Of a stretch of DNA of 64,000 nucleotides, positions 47,422 through 57,245 are shown piece after piece; positions within the stretch are counted from its first letter, which is position 1, and each line of letters begins with the position of its first letter. The stretch spans positions 2,083,466 to 2,147,465 of the forward strand of contig NZ_KI911558.1 in assembly GCF_000515235.1 (NCBI RefSeq), written 5' to 3'. A model generated the notes under the pieces. The model saw only the letters and a program-made list of their open reading frames with translations. It did not search any database and had not been told where the DNA came from. The DNA comes from Synechococcus sp. CC9616 (lineage in GTDB: Bacteria; Cyanobacteriota; Cyanobacteriia; PCC-6307; Cyanobiaceae). A program made the translations under genes and the position numbers.

Positions 47422-47840
47422 GCTGCCGGCAATTTTGGTGGGTATCAGATACACCTGTTCCACTAACACCGCTACTGGGGTGTGGAGCAGTTCTTCAATT
47501 ACCCTGGGGCCCATGTCGCTGCTCTTCAGATGGTCAGCTCAAGCTATGTCCTTCACACGGCCCGGCTGATGCTGTTGGAGGTTGGCCAGCCGAAGCTCGC
47601 TAACCGTTTGCTGTGCCTGTGGCTCACTACGGCATCGTTTTAGGACAGCACAACTTCAGCCGGCCAAAACTGCTTCCACGGGGCCGAGAATGCATGGCGA
47701 TCGAAGAGCTGCTGCTGTTTTAGTCCCTTGGCTGGGCGTCAGAACTTTCCCGAGGTCAAGCTAGTGCTGGCTGGAGGCATAGCGAACCAGCCGGATCGGG
47801 GTCACGCGTCTGGAAGCCGCAGCACTTCATCTTGCTCCCC
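47422..47840 (-). pseudogene. Decayed copy of the GNAT acetyltransferase gene
   Basis: The minus-strand sequence aligns with the gene at 22381-22851 over most of its length: shared stretches around GAGCAGTTCTTC (47484 region), CATGGCGATCGAA and the 22-base segment 47784-47805. The copy has many substitutions, insertions and deletions and in-frame stops such as TTTTAGTCCC, so no protein of useful length remains. It lies in the same orientation as the intact copy and just upstream of uvrB. It marks the right border of the polysaccharide island. Confidence 0.85.
47784..47840 (+). repeat. Right copy of direct repeat flanking the polysaccharide island
   Basis: Counterpart of 22815-22871: the bases 47784-47805 and 47826-47840 are identical to the left copy, those between mostly so. 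It is located at the 5' end of the GNAT pseudogene, 40 bases before uvrB. Confidence 0.85.
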
Positions 47841-47879
47841 GGCGATAATTGTCTTCTGCTGTCTGGCCCCGTAGCACCC

Positions 47880-49913
47880 ATGCCCGCCTACGACCTCACG
47901 GCTCCTTATTCGCCGAAGGGCGATCAGCCAACCGCGATTGACCAGCTGGTGAAGGGGGTGAACGGTGGTGAGCGTTATCAGACTCTTTTGGGGGCGACTG
48001 GAACGGGCAAGACCTTCACGATGGCCAACGTCATCGCCCAGACCGGCCGACCGGCGCTGGTGCTGGCCCACAACAAGACCCTGGCGGCGCAGCTGTGCAA
48101 CGAACTGCGGGAGTTTTTCCCCGAGAACGCCGTTGAGTACTTCATCTCCTATTACGACTACTACCAGCCGGAGGCCTACGTTCCGGTCAGCGATACCTAC
48201 ATCGCCAAGACGGCGTCGATCAATGAGGAGATCGACATGCTGCGCCACTCGGCGACGCGCTCGCTGTTCGAGCGGCGCGATGTGATCGTGGTGGCCTCGA
48301 TCAGCTGCATCTACGGCCTGGGGATTCCCAGCGAATACCTCAAGGCGGCGGTGAAGTTCGAGGTGGGGGAGACCCTCAACATCCGTGGTCAGCTGCGGGA
48401 GCTGGTGAACAACCAGTACAGCCGCAACGACACCGAAATCGCCCGCGGTCGTTTTCGGATGAAGGGGGATGTGCTCGAGATCGGCCCCGCTTACGAAGAC
48501 CGGTTGGTGCGGATCGAACTGTTCGGTGACGAGGTGGAGGCGATTCGCTATGTCGATCCCACCACCGGCGAGATTTTGCAGAGCCTGGATGCGGTGAACA
48601 TCTACCCGGCCAAGCACTTCGTGACGCCCAAAGACCGGCTCGACACCGCCATCCGTGAGATCCGCCAGGAATTGCGGGATCGGCTCGACTTTCTCAACAC
48701 TGAGGGCAAGTTGCTGGAGGCCCAGCGGCTGGAGCAGCGCACCAAATACGACCTGGAAATGCTGGACCAGGTGGGCTACTGCAATGGCGTGGAGAACTAC
48801 GCCCGCCATCTGGCTGGCCGCCAAGAGGGCACCCCGCCGGAGTGCCTGATCGATTATTTCCCCGACGACTGGCTGCTGATTGTGGATGAGAGCCATGTCA
48901 CCTGCTCGCAGCTGCAGGCGATGTACAACGGCGACCAGGCCCGCAAAAAGGTGCTGATTGAGCATGGTTTCCGCCTGCCCAGCGCGGCGGACAACCGGCC
49001 GCTGAAGGGAGAAGAGTTTTGGGAAAAAGCGCGTCAGACGGTGTTCGTCTCAGCGACGCCGGGCAACTGGGAGATGGAGGTGAGCAGCGGTGAGGTGGCC
49101 GAGCAGGTGATCCGCCCGACGGGGGTGCTCGATCCGGTGGTGGAGGTGCGGCCTACCACGGGCCAGGTGGACGATCTGCTGGGGGAGATCCGCGACCGTG
49201 CCAGCAAAAATCAGCGGGTGTTGGTGACCACCCTCACCAAGCGCATGGCGGAAGATCTCACCGACTATCTGGCCGAGAACAAGGTGCGGGTGCGTTATCT
49301 GCACTCGGAGATCCACTCGATCGAGCGGATCGAAATCATTCAGGATCTGCGCCTTGGTGAATACGACGTGCTGGTAGGGGTGAACTTGCTGCGGGAGGGC
49401 TTGGATCTACCGGAGGTGAGCCTGGTGGCGATCCTTGATGCCGATAAGGAGGGATTTCTGCGGGCCGAGCGCTCGCTGATCCAAACAATCGGCCGAGCAG
49501 CCCGCCATGTGGAAGGGAAGGCAATGCTTTATGCCGACAACATGACCGACTCAATGGCCAAGGCCATCTCTGAAACCGAGCGCCGGCGGGCCATTCAGCA
49601 GGCATACAACGAGAAGCACGGCGTCGTGCCCACGGCAGCCGGAAAGAAGGCAAGCAACTCGATCCTTAGTTTCCTTGAGCTGAGCAGGAAGTTGAAACAG
49701 GACGGCCCTGATGCCGATTTGGTGCAGGTTGCAGGTAAAGCAGCGAAAGCCTTGGTGAGCGATCCTGACGCAGGTATGGCTCTTGAGGCACTCCCGGAAC
49801 TGATTGATCAGCTGGAATCGAAAATGAAAGAAGCGGCCAAGAAGCTAGATTTCGAGGAGGCGGCGAACCTGCGCGATCGGGTCAAGCAGCTGCGCCAGAA
49901 GATGACGGGCTAA
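47880..49913 (+). CDS. uvrB: UvrABC excision nuclease subunit B
   Basis: 677 residues from ATG at 47880 ([17 protein letters not shown]), preferred over an in-frame upstream start at 47832 that lies in the GNAT remnant. The DNA helicase-like damage-verifying subunit of nucleotide excision repair. Motifs: Walker [17 protein letters not shown], beta-hairpin [12 protein letters not shown] that inserts between DNA strands, VDESHV Walker B, SATPGNWE, and TIGRAARH. The C-terminal UVR domain ([18 protein letters not shown]) binds UvrC. Its stop overlaps the next gene by one base. Confidence 0.97.
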   Translation: MPAYDLTAPYSPKGDQPTAIDQLVKGVNGGERYQTLLGATGTGKTFTMANVIAQTGRPALVLAHNKTLAAQLCNELREFFPENAVEYFISYYDYYQPEAYVPVSDTYIAKTASINEEIDMLRHSATRSLFERRDVIVVASISCIYGLGIPSEYLKAAVKFEVGETLNIRGQLRELVNNQYSRNDTEIARGRFRMKGDVLEIGPAYEDRLVRIELFGDEVEAIRYVDPTTGEILQSLDAVNIYPAKHFVTPKDRLDTAIREIRQELRDRLDFLNTEGKLLEAQRLEQRTKYDLEMLDQVGYCNGVENYARHLAGRQEGTPPECLIDYFPDDWLLIVDESHVTCSQLQAMYNGDQARKKVLIEHGFRLPSAADNRPLKGEEFWEKARQTVFVSATPGNWEMEVSSGEVAEQVIRPTGVLDPVVEVRPTTGQVDDLLGEIRDRASKNQRVLVTTLTKRMAEDLTDYLAENKVRVRYLHSEIHSIERIEIIQDLRLGEYDVLVGVNLLREGLDLPEVSLVAILDADKEGFLRAERSLIQTIGRAARHVEGKAMLYADNMTDSMAKAISETERRRAIQQAYNEKHGVVPTAAGKKASNSILSFLELSRKLKQDGPDADLVQVAGKAAKALVSDPDAGMALEALPELIDQLESKMKEAAKKLDFEEAANLRDRVKQLRQKMTG

Positions 49914-50797
49914 TGGGTCAACCAACCTTTCTTTGCATTGGCGGACAGCGTTGCGGAACAACAAGACTGCACCTGATCCTGTCTGCTCATCCTCAGGTGT
50001 TGATGACCGATTCAGGAGTGGATGCCTTTAACAAGGAAATTCATTATTTCGACGAGCATGTGCTGAATCAACCATTGTCATGGTATGAGGCTCACTTCGC
50101 GGATTCAGGAATAACTGGTGAAATTACACCTGCATATTCTGCTTTGAGTCAACAGGCTGTTCTAGAGATTGCTCGCTATCTACCCGATCTGAAGATAATT
50201 TTTGTTGTCCGTCATCCCCTTCACCGGATCTGGTCTCAAATCAGCATGATGCGATCGGCATGGGGAAAAAATGACCTTTCATCTGCAGAATTGGCCAAGC
50301 TAATTACGATCGCTGAATCTCCAGCTGTCGTTCATCGGTCTGACTATTTCCGCACAATAAGCAACTGGAGTGCTGCGTTTCCTCCTGATCAATTGCTCAT
50401 CATCACGTTCGATCAATTGCTTCAGCCGGCTGGACTTAGTCGTCTGTTGCATCACATCGGGGTAAATTTAATTCGGTTACCCCTTAAATCATATTCAGAA
50501 AAGGTGTTGGCGGCTCCGAAACTGGCGATGCCTGAGGAGCTGAGATGGTGGATTGCTTTGCGCTGGCTAAAGATGCTACGCGACTTGCAAGAATGGGGGG
50601 TCAATGTTGATGCTTGGATTGACGACTTAAATCAGCTTTATCAGGAAATTCCCCTTTCATTTCAGAGCCAGTTTGGGAGTCTTTTGGATCATGCACATTC
50701 CGCAAACCAAGACAAGTGGATGAAAGCCCATCAACGAGATCAGGCTTTGATTCGCAGCATTCGTGATCGACTGCAAAACGTTCAGGCCGCCAGCTGA
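49913..50797 (+). CDS. PAPS-dependent sulfotransferase family protein
   Basis: 294 residues. The 5'-phosphosulfate loop is [18 protein letters not shown] (residues 6-23) and the 3'-phosphate site is [19 protein letters not shown] (about residues 98-116) with Arg and Ser in the usual place. [11 protein letters not shown] and GEITPAYS are typical of heparan-sulfate- and bacterial polysaccharide-type sulfotransferases. It probably sulfates an exopolysaccharide or lipid; acceptor unknown. It starts at the uvrB stop and its final 16 bases overlap the mutS end on the other strand. Confidence 0.85.
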   Translation: MGQPTFLCIGGQRCGTTRLHLILSAHPQVLMTDSGVDAFNKEIHYFDEHVLNQPLSWYEAHFADSGITGEITPAYSALSQQAVLEIARYLPDLKIIFVVRHPLHRIWSQISMMRSAWGKNDLSSAELAKLITIAESPAVVHRSDYFRTISNWSAAFPPDQLLIITFDQLLQPAGLSRLLHHIGVNLIRLPLKSYSEKVLAAPKLAMPEELRWWIALRWLKMLRDLQEWGVNVDAWIDDLNQLYQEIPLSFQSQFGSLLDHAHSANQDKWMKAHQRDQALIRSIRDRLQNVQAAS

Positions 50798-53520
50798 TCC
50801 AGCACCTGACGGGCGCGCAACACCACGGGTGACGGAACGCCGGCGAGGCGAGCCGCTTCGATGCCGTAGCTGCGGCTGGCGCCGCCGGATTGCACTTGAT
50901 GCAGGAACACCAGATCGTCTCCGGTTTCCTCCACCAATACCTGGAAGTTGGCTACGTTATTCCACTCGGCAGCGAGGTTGTTGAGCTCGTGGTAGTGAGT
51001 GGCGAACACGCTGCGACTACCCAGATCACCCGCTAGGTGCTCGCTCACCGCCCAGGCGATGGAGAGGCCATCAAAGGTCGCTGTGCCGCGTCCGATCTCA
51101 TCGAGGAGCACAAGCGAACGGTCCGTGGCGTGGTGAAGGATGTTGGCGGTTTCGGCCATTTCCACCATGAAGGTGGACTGTCCCGCTGAGAGATCATCCA
51201 CAGCTCCCACCCGGGTAAAGATGCGATCGGCGATGCCGATCCGGGCGGTTGTGGCGGGCACCCAGCTGCCGATTTGGGCTAGCAACTGAATCAGGCCAAT
51301 CTGGCGCAGATAGCAGCTTTTGCCGCTGGCATTGGGCCCCGTGAGCACCACCAGGTCCGTGCCCTCCCCCAAGTGCACATCGTTGGCGGTGAAGCTTTTC
51401 TCCACTAGCAGTTGCTCCACCACTGGATGGCGGGCGCCCGTAAGTCGTAGTTCCCGACCGTTTAGAACGTTGGGTGGGCAGTAGCCCTCGGTGGCAGCCA
51501 CATCGGCCAGGCCGCAGAGAGCATCCAATCCGGCCACCGCCCGGGCGGCTTCCCGGATAGGCGCCGCCATGGTTCCCACTTGTTCACGTATCTGGCAGAA
51601 CAGTTCGTATTCCCGCTGGCAGGCCCGCGCGCGCAGTTGAAAGATGCGCCCTTCCCTTTCCTTCAGCTCCGGCGTAATGAAGCGCTCCTCATTGGCCAGG
51701 GTCTGGCGGCGGATCCAGTGATCCGGCACCGCGCTGGCCTTGGCTTTGCTGACGGCGAGGAAGTACCCAAAGGTGCGATGGTGCTGCAGCCGCAGGTTGC
51801 TGTTGCCGCTCAACCGGCGTTCCTGCTGCTCCTGTTGGGACAGCCAGGCGTCCTGGTCGTCCAGCTGGTTACGCAGACCATCCAGCAGGGGATCCATACC
51901 GTCGTGGATCAGCCCTCCTTCAGAGAGAGACAGTGGAGGCGCCTCCACCAGGGCATGACGGATGGCAGCGGCTAACGCCAGCAGCTGATCCTGCCGCTGC
52001 ACCAGCGCCACCAACCAATCGGGTTCTGAAGCGATGGCACCGTTCAGCCGTTCTGCTAGCTGAGGCAAGCGTTCGAGTCCGTCAGCGATGGCCACCAGAT
52101 CTCGGGCCCCGGCATGGCCGGCGCCTGCACGGCCCGCTAGCCGTTCGAGATCCCCCATCGGCCTGAGCAGACGACGCAGGGCCAGGCGCAGGGAGCGTTG
52201 CTCCACCAGGGCACTCACCACCACCTGACGCTCCTGGATCAGGGAGCAGTCCATCAAGGGTGCTTCGATCCAGCGGCGCAGGCAGCGACCCCCCATGGCG
52301 GTGAGGGTGCGGTCGATCGCCCAGAGCAGCGAACCCTGCAGTTGGTTGTCGCGTTGGGTGGCGGTGAGTTCCAGGTTGCGGCGCGTCTGAGCGTCCAGAA
52401 CCAGGGCATCGCCGTTGTGAACGATGCATGGCACCTCGAGGGGCACGCGGGCGTCGGCTTCGAGCGGTTGTGTGTCCCGCAGGTAGGCCAGCAGGCCGCC
52501 GGCGGCTCGCAGGGCGAGGGGAAGCTCCGGTAGCCCGAGGCCATCGAGGCTGCTGAGGCGGTAGTGGTTGAGCAGGGCTTGTTCGGCCTCTGGGGCACTG
52601 AAGGCTGTGCTGCTCAAGGGGGTAAGCCGCAAACGTTCCGGGCACCAGGAGGGTGTGGTTTCACGGTCCTTTCTGTCACTAGCCCTTGCAGCCCAGAGCA
52701 GTTCCGAGGCCTCCAGCTGGGCCAGCTGTTGATGCAGCTCACTGGCTCCACGGCGCTGCATCACCTGCACCTCACCGGTGCTCACGTCGGCCTGAACGAG
52801 GCCCCATGGCAAGGCGTTGTCGTTGCGGTCTGGCTCCACCACAACAGCCGCTAGCCAGTTGTTGCGGCGGGCGCTGAGCATGCCCTCCTCCAGCACCGTC
52901 CCGGGGGTGAGAACCCGGGTGATGTCCCGCTTCAACAAGGATCCCTTGGTGGGGCTGGTTTCGAGTTGATCGCAGAGGGCGACGGAATAGCCGCGACGAA
53001 TCAGTTCGGCGCAGTAGCGCTCAGCGGCGTGGTGGGGGATGCCGGCCATCGGCACCCGGCCGATGGCCTTGCCCCCCTCCTTGCCGGTGAGGGTGAGCTC
53101 CAGTACCCGCGAGAGCTCGATCGCGTCTTCAAAGAAGCATTCGAAGAAATCCCCCAGCCGGTAAAGCAGTACACGCTCTGGGTGGGCCGTCTTGAGCTCC
53201 ACGTAATGCCGCAGCATCGGCGTGAGCTGGGCGGCCTTCACCTGGCCGTGGTGGGCCCAGGCGGGTTGATCATCGGAATCGTCCGGCGTCGCAACGTCTT
53301 CAGCGACTGATTCGCTGGCGTTGGTCTTGCGTTTGTTCGCCTCCTGCCTCTGACGCGGCCGGGCTGCGGCATCGGCATTGAGCTTGGCGTCCGTTAGTTC
53401 GTTCAGCTCGGGTGCAGCCGTGTTGCCCTGCAGGCTGGTGCTTGTTTTGGGGGGTTCCGGTTCGCCGAACAGGCTGCCCTGCAGGGCGAGGGAGTCCTGC
53501 TGTGCCACCGAGCCAAACAT
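50782..53520 (-). CDS. mutS: DNA mismatch repair protein MutS
   Basis: 912 residues. MutS1-type: an N-terminal mismatch-binding domain (FYELK analogue FFECFFEDA and [10 protein letters not shown]), connector and lever domains, and the ATPase with Walker [16 protein letters not shown], Walker [15 protein letters not shown] and FATHYHEL. About 110 Ala/Asn/Glu-rich residues precede the mismatch-binding domain, an N-terminal extension of variable sequence. It recognises mismatches in newly replicated DNA. It ends inside the sulfotransferase gene by 16 bases and is divergent from the GT8 gene. Confidence 0.96.
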   Translation of the reverse strand: MFGSVAQQDSLALQGSLFGEPEPPKTSTSLQGNTAAPELNELTDAKLNADAAARPRQRQEANKRKTNASESVAEDVATPDDSDDQPAWAHHGQVKAAQLTPMLRHYVELKTAHPERVLLYRLGDFFECFFEDAIELSRVLELTLTGKEGGKAIGRVPMAGIPHHAAERYCAELIRRGYSVALCDQLETSPTKGSLLKRDITRVLTPGTVLEEGMLSARRNNWLAAVVVEPDRNDNALPWGLVQADVSTGEVQVMQRRGASELHQQLAQLEASELLWAARASDRKDRETTPSWCPERLRLTPLSSTAFSAPEAEQALLNHYRLSSLDGLGLPELPLALRAAGGLLAYLRDTQPLEADARVPLEVPCIVHNGDALVLDAQTRRNLELTATQRDNQLQGSLLWAIDRTLTAMGGRCLRRWIEAPLMDCSLIQERQVVVSALVEQRSLRLALRRLLRPMGDLERLAGRAGAGHAGARDLVAIADGLERLPQLAERLNGAIASEPDWLVALVQRQDQLLALAAAIRHALVEAPPLSLSEGGLIHDGMDPLLDGLRNQLDDQDAWLSQQEQQERRLSGNSNLRLQHHRTFGYFLAVSKAKASAVPDHWIRRQTLANEERFITPELKEREGRIFQLRARACQREYELFCQIREQVGTMAAPIREAARAVAGLDALCGLADVAATEGYCPPNVLNGRELRLTGARHPVVEQLLVEKSFTANDVHLGEGTDLVVLTGPNASGKSCYLRQIGLIQLLAQIGSWVPATTARIGIADRIFTRVGAVDDLSAGQSTFMVEMAETANILHHATDRSLVLLDEIGRGTATFDGLSIAWAVSEHLAGDLGSRSVFATHYHELNNLAAEWNNVANFQVLVEETGDDLVFLHQVQSGGASRSYGIEAARLAGVPSPVVLRARQVLDQLAA

Positions 53521-53563
53521 CGTTGGACCGAGGATACGAGGGTTGTCGCGTTTCGGGTTGGCG

Positions 53564-54409
53564 ATGCATCTGCTGATGGCACTGGATCAGGGCTTCGAGT
53601 CCTTGGCGGCGGTAGCGCTCACGTCGTTTTTGCTCCATCAACGCTTTGAGTCGCTGGTGCTGGTGAGCCCTGCGGAGGAGACGTTTCCGCAACTCGACGC
53701 TTTGGCGGCTGCATTTGCCGTGCCGCTGCGTCATCAAGCCATCGGCGATGCCGCGGCTCTGCATCAACTGCCGGCTTCGGTGCGCCCGTATTTCTTCTGC
53801 ATCGAAGCGCTGCAGCAGTCAGATCCCGGCCGTTACCTCTACGTCGATGCCGATACCTTGTGCGTGTCCAATCTCGAGGCACTTACCGACTTGCCCCTCA
53901 GCGAGGAGAGGCCTATGGCTGCCGCCTCCCATGGCCGGCCTATGCCCGATCGGGCCCTGCTGCTTGGCCTGGAGACCCAATACCACTACTTCAATGCCGG
54001 CGTGCTGCTTTTCGACAGCAGCTGCCTGGCTGCGCTGCTGACGCCCCCTGATGTGGTGCAGTATTTCCTGCAGAACCGTGCCCTCTGCCGCTTTCGCGAG
54101 CAGTGCGCGCTCAATGCCTTGCTGCGGGGCAGGTTGCAGTACCTACCTGGTCAGTTCAACCTGCTCAGCTGGATGCGCCCGCGCCAACAAGACAATCCCT
54201 GGCATGAACTTGCCTGCAATCCGATGGCCTATTGCCTGCCGGATGTGCGCGACAACGCCGCCATCGTGCATCTCTCAGCTGGAGCGCTGCCGAACCGCCT
54301 GCCGGCGGAGCGCTTGGAGCGTTTTGACCTTTATTGGTTGATGCTGCAGCAAGGCCTTCAGCAGCCGCAGGTGGCACCACAGTTGCCCCGTTATGCCGAG
54401 CGGTGGTGA
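53564..54409 (+). CDS. Family 8-like glycosyltransferase
   Basis: 281 residues from ATG at 53564; the frame is open further upstream but overlaps mutS in antisense. GT8 outline: [19 protein letters not shown], the metal-binding [12 protein letters not shown] (about residue 96), [12 protein letters not shown] and [10 protein letters not shown]. Donor and acceptor are unknown; family members use UDP-glucose or -galactose. The last 19 bases overlap the convergent sulfotransferase. With that gene and the GT2 it forms a small glycan-modifying group outside the main island. Confidence 0.8.
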   Translation: MHLLMALDQGFESLAAVALTSFLLHQRFESLVLVSPAEETFPQLDALAAAFAVPLRHQAIGDAAALHQLPASVRPYFFCIEALQQSDPGRYLYVDADTLCVSNLEALTDLPLSEERPMAAASHGRPMPDRALLLGLETQYHYFNAGVLLFDSSCLAALLTPPDVVQYFLQNRALCRFREQCALNALLRGRLQYLPGQFNLLSWMRPRQQDNPWHELACNPMAYCLPDVRDNAAIVHLSAGALPNRLPAERLERFDLYWLMLQQGLQQPQVAPQLPRYAERW

Positions 54410-55023
54410 TGGGGGAACCGGCGTTGTTGGATGGCGAAATGAGGAGCCAGGAAGCGGTTCAGTCGCTTCACCGGGGTTTCGCTGATGTGAAACAGCAACA
54501 GCTGCTTGGGCGCTTCAGTGCTGAAGTACTGCAGCACCTCGCTGTGATGTTGATACCAGTCCAGCAGCCAGCGCTGCTTGAGTTGGCGGCGGTTGCGGAT
54601 GCCGTCGGGGCGAAGGGCGTCCAAGTAGGCCTGCGCGAAGCGGCCCTGGTCATGCTTCAGGCGTGAACGGATCCAGTCGAACGGATTACGGGTGTTGAGC
54701 ACGAACAAGGCATCGGGATAGTCCCGGTGCAACGCTTTGAAGTAGCGGGACCCCTCGATCAGGGGCTGGTCATCGCTGTTGCTGCCTCCCCAGGGCGTGC
54801 CTGGGATGCAGATCATGTCCGTATAGGCGGTCCAGCGATCGATCCCTTGCAGCAGTGGTTGGCCTGCCAGATGGTTTTGATGCAGCGCCATGGCTAGGGT
54901 GTTGGCGCGCCAGTGCACCGAACTGATGCCGTTGGCCTTGAAATAGTCGTGGAACGACGTGGTGCCGCATTTGTTGAAGCCGATCAGAAAGATCGGCGGT
55001 GTTGTCTGGCTGGCGGTTCTCAT
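54391..55023 (-). CDS. Sulfotransferase family protein
   Basis: 210 residues. The 5'-phosphosulfate-binding loop FLIGFNKCGTTSFHDYF occupies residues 12-28; NTRNPFDWIRSRL (about 115) corresponds to the 3'-phosphate site. The chain is short compared with larger sulfotransferases but complete at both ends. It presumably transfers sulfate from PAPS to a glycan. It overlaps the preceding glycosyltransferase gene on its strand by ATGA and the convergent GT8 gene by 19 bases. Confidence 0.8.
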   Translation of the reverse strand: MRTASQTTPPIFLIGFNKCGTTSFHDYFKANGISSVHWRANTLAMALHQNHLAGQPLLQGIDRWTAYTDMICIPGTPWGGSNSDDQPLIEGSRYFKALHRDYPDALFVLNTRNPFDWIRSRLKHDQGRFAQAYLDALRPDGIRNRRQLKQRWLLDWYQHHSEVLQYFSTEAPKQLLLFHISETPVKRLNRFLAPHFAIQQRRFPHHHRSA

Positions 55024-55829
55024 GGCATCCAGCGGTCATCGCGCCATAGCGCTCGCTGCTCTGGGTTCTCCAGCACGTTGCGGCACAGCTCCGGCAGAGC
55101 ATGGGCCCGGATAGCCTCCAATGGAAAAGGCGCCACGGCATTGAGTTCGCGCACCTGCATCACCGCGGCATGTAGGGAATCGGCTTGGCCAGCGGTCACA
55201 GCCCCTGCATGCTTGCGGTAGCTCACGTGGATGCGGTCAACACCGAGAATCGACACTCCAGCCCTGGCCATGCGCAGGTACTGGTCGTAATCGGTAGCAA
55301 GGGATAGACGACGGTTGTACATCCCGCCCGCTGCTCCATAAGCCGCGCGATTGAAGGCTGTTCCGGGGTTCGTGATGAAGTTCATCATCTCCAGCAGCGG
55401 TGCACTGAAGGGCTGAAACACGGGTTTGGCATGGCCCCGCGGGTTGCTGCTGCTGAACAGATTTACGCGGGTGTAGATCAGGCGAGGGCTTTCGCTGCTG
55501 AGCAGCTCCAGGCAATCGGCAGCCCGGTGGGGGTGGTTGAGATCGTCGCTGTCCAGGGTGATCAGGATGTTGCTGCGGGCTGCGGCGATGGCCCGCTCCC
55601 GGCCAGCCGCTTCGCCGCTGGATCCAGGCTCTTGCTTGATGTAGCGGATGCGTGGATCGCCAAGACCTTTCACAAGAGTCTTCAGGTCCGCCTGATCGCT
55701 GTGGTCGTCCACGACCACGGCTTCCCAGTCCTCAAGGCTTTGGCAAAGACAGCTGGCCAGAGCTGCCCGCAGTTCCAGCGGTCTGTTGTGCGCTGGGGTG
55801 ATGAAGCTGACCTGCGGTAGGCGGCTCAT
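55020..55829 (-). CDS. Family 2 glycosyltransferase
   Basis: 269 residues. VSFITPAHNRPLELRAAL at the N-terminus, VVVDDHSDQADLKTL and the metal-binding segment LITLDSDDLNHPHRA are typical of GT2 enzymes with GT-A fold. It lacks membrane segments. It is translationally coupled to the sulfotransferase, which suggests that a glycosylated and sulfated product is made by the pair. Start at ATG 55829. Confidence 0.88.
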   Translation of the reverse strand: MSRLPQVSFITPAHNRPLELRAALASCLCQSLEDWEAVVVDDHSDQADLKTLVKGLGDPRIRYIKQEPGSSGEAAGRERAIAAARSNILITLDSDDLNHPHRAADCLELLSSESPRLIYTRVNLFSSSNPRGHAKPVFQPFSAPLLEMMNFITNPGTAFNRAAYGAAGGMYNRRLSLATDYDQYLRMARAGVSILGVDRIHVSYRKHAGAVTAGQADSLHAAVMQVRELNAVAPFPLEAIRAHALPELCRNVLENPEQRALWRDDRWMP

Positions 55830-55913
55830 GGCACGGCGCGTGTGACGGCTGGTCTCCGATCCAGCGGTATGCAGGATCTCACGTGTGACAATGTCCTAAC
55901 GATCCGCGTTTCC

Positions 55914-56102
55914 ATGCAGTTCCTTAACACGCTCACCGTTCTGGCCCTGGTGGTGATGTCCTTCGCTTTGATCGTCGCCGTTCCAGTGCTCTATGCCTCC
56001 AGTGAGGACAGCGGCCGCTCGAACCGTTTGATCTTGCTGGGCAGTGGTGTTTGGGTGGCTCTGGTTCTGCTCAACTGGGGTGTGAGTTTCTTCGTCGTCT
56101 GA
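55914..56102 (+). CDS. psbZ: Photosystem II reaction center protein Z
   Basis: 62 residues from ATG at 55914 ([13 protein letters not shown]). A two-helix thylakoid membrane protein of Photosystem II: the first helix is [19 protein letters not shown] and the second [19 protein letters not shown], with [12 protein letters not shown] between. Length and sequence are as in other cyanobacteria. It stabilises the outer part of the complex. The frame is open upstream to 55842 but psbZ starts here by homology. It is followed after 7 bases by ribH on the same strand. Confidence 0.97.
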   Translation: MQFLNTLTVLALVVMSFALIVAVPVLYASSEDSGRSNRLILLGSGVWVALVLLNWGVSFFVV

Positions 56103-56109
56103 GTTCGCC

Positions 56110-56598
56110 ATGGCCACCTTCGAGGGACGGTTCACGGACACGTCTGGATTGCGCATCGCTGTGGTGGTGGCTCGTTTCAATGATTTGGTCACCGGCAAGT
56201 TGCTGAGCGGTTGCCTGGATTGCCTGGCGCGTCATGGCATCGATACCAGCTCCAGCAGTAATCAACTGGATGTGGCCTGGGTGCCTGGCTCGTTTGAATT
56301 GCCGATCGTTAGCCAGCAACTGGCCCGCAGTGGTCGTTACCAGGTGCTGATCACTCTCGGAGCCGTCATCCGTGGCGACACGCCCCATTTCGATGTGGTG
56401 GTTGCTGAGTCCAGCAAGGGGATTGCCTCTGTGGCCAGGGAGACTGGCGTGCCAGTGATCTTTGGGGTGCTGACCACAGACACCATGCAGCAGGCGCTTG
56501 AACGGGCTGGAATCAAGAGCAACCTGGGCTGGTCCTATGGACTTCAGGCTTTGGAGATGGGCTCCCTGATGGCGGCATTGCCACCAGTTGAGGCCTAA
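56110..56598 (+). CDS. ribH: 6,7-dimethyl-8-ribityllumazine synthase
   Basis: 162 residues, normal length. It condenses a ribityl-aminouracil with dihydroxybutanone phosphate in riboflavin synthesis; the enzyme forms large icosahedral or pentameric particles. [20 protein letters not shown], the substrate pocket [15 protein letters not shown] and [15 protein letters not shown] with the catalytic histidine, followed by FGVLTTDT, are diagnostic. It is likely co-transcribed with psbZ. Its start lies 7 bases after psbZ. Confidence 0.97.
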   Translation: MATFEGRFTDTSGLRIAVVVARFNDLVTGKLLSGCLDCLARHGIDTSSSSNQLDVAWVPGSFELPIVSQQLARSGRYQVLITLGAVIRGDTPHFDVVVAESSKGIASVARETGVPVIFGVLTTDTMQQALERAGIKSNLGWSYGLQALEMGSLMAALPPVEA

Positions 56599-56677
56599 TG
56601 CGTTGCGGATTGACCTTGAGCCCCTCCGTGGTGCATGATCATCTCGTCGCAGGGAATACATCTCGCGCCAGCGACCT

Positions 56678-56749
56678 GCGGATGTAGCTCAGTGGTAGAG
56701 CATCTCCTTGCCAAGGAGAGGGTCGAGAGTTCGAATCTCTTCATCCGCT
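56678..56749 (+). tRNA. tRNA-Gly (GCC anticodon)
   Basis: 72 bases without encoded CCA. Acceptor stem GCGGATG pairs with CATCCGC; D arm GCTCAGTGGTAGAGC; anticodon stem-loop CTCCTTGCCAAGGAG with anticodon GCC; T arm GAGAGTTCGAATCTC. It sits at the junction between backbone and the AT-rich secretion block, a usual location for integration of foreign DNA. No second copy of its 3' end was seen in the window. Confidence 0.95.
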
Positions 56750-57245
56750 TTTGAAGTTAAATGTCATTAAGTCATGTTCACAAGTATTTACAAATCTAAT
56801 TTGCTCACAAAAGCCTGAAGATTTAATATTCAACGAATGTTTTTTCAGTTTTTGAATACAAGAAGAATAAAACAACTATTAAATTGTTTGACGTCATAAC
56901 CCCTTTCTTTATAAGTTTCCTCTTATAGTAATATCCAAAAGTACGGCGCGATAACGATCGGCTGAATGAACTCTACCGAAATTAACAAGTCGTTTACCTC
57001 TCCAAAGTGTTACTGCGATACTGCTATTCATAAACATATAACTATTTTAGCAATCGATCGGTCAGAAGCCTAAAAAGGATAGTTGTCAGGAGTCTTTGTA
57101 GTTTAAGGATTCCGCAAGATGGTTTTAGATTTGGACCAAGCCCTAACAATCAGAGCCCGAATGATCCTGGTGCGTGCAAAACAATTAAGTGTTGAGCCAT
57201 CTCGGAAGAATCTGTCGCATTTTTCTGGTTTGCACTACAATCGAA
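56750..57245. other. AT-rich region between tRNA-Gly and the secretion genes
   Basis: About 500 bases with no convincing gene. A frame of 55 codons (57119-57286, ATG) overlaps the adaptor gene start and is probably chance. No integrase remnant was recognised. The region should contain the promoter of the secretion operon. Confidence 0.4.

Noticed and set aside
22852-47880. CRISPR array or insertion sequence in the island
   Set aside because: I looked for regularly spaced repeats, transposase-like frames and terminal inverted repeats; none were found. The only large repeat is the GNAT duplication.
47802-48965. A 387-codon frame opposite uvrB
   Set aside because: It is the antisense shadow of a GC-rich gene; the plus strand encodes a full UvrB with all motifs.
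52082-52645. 187-codon frame inside mutS on the same strand
   Set aside because: Composition (Arg, Pro, Ser, Gly) typical of an off-frame reading; MutS is intact in the other frame.
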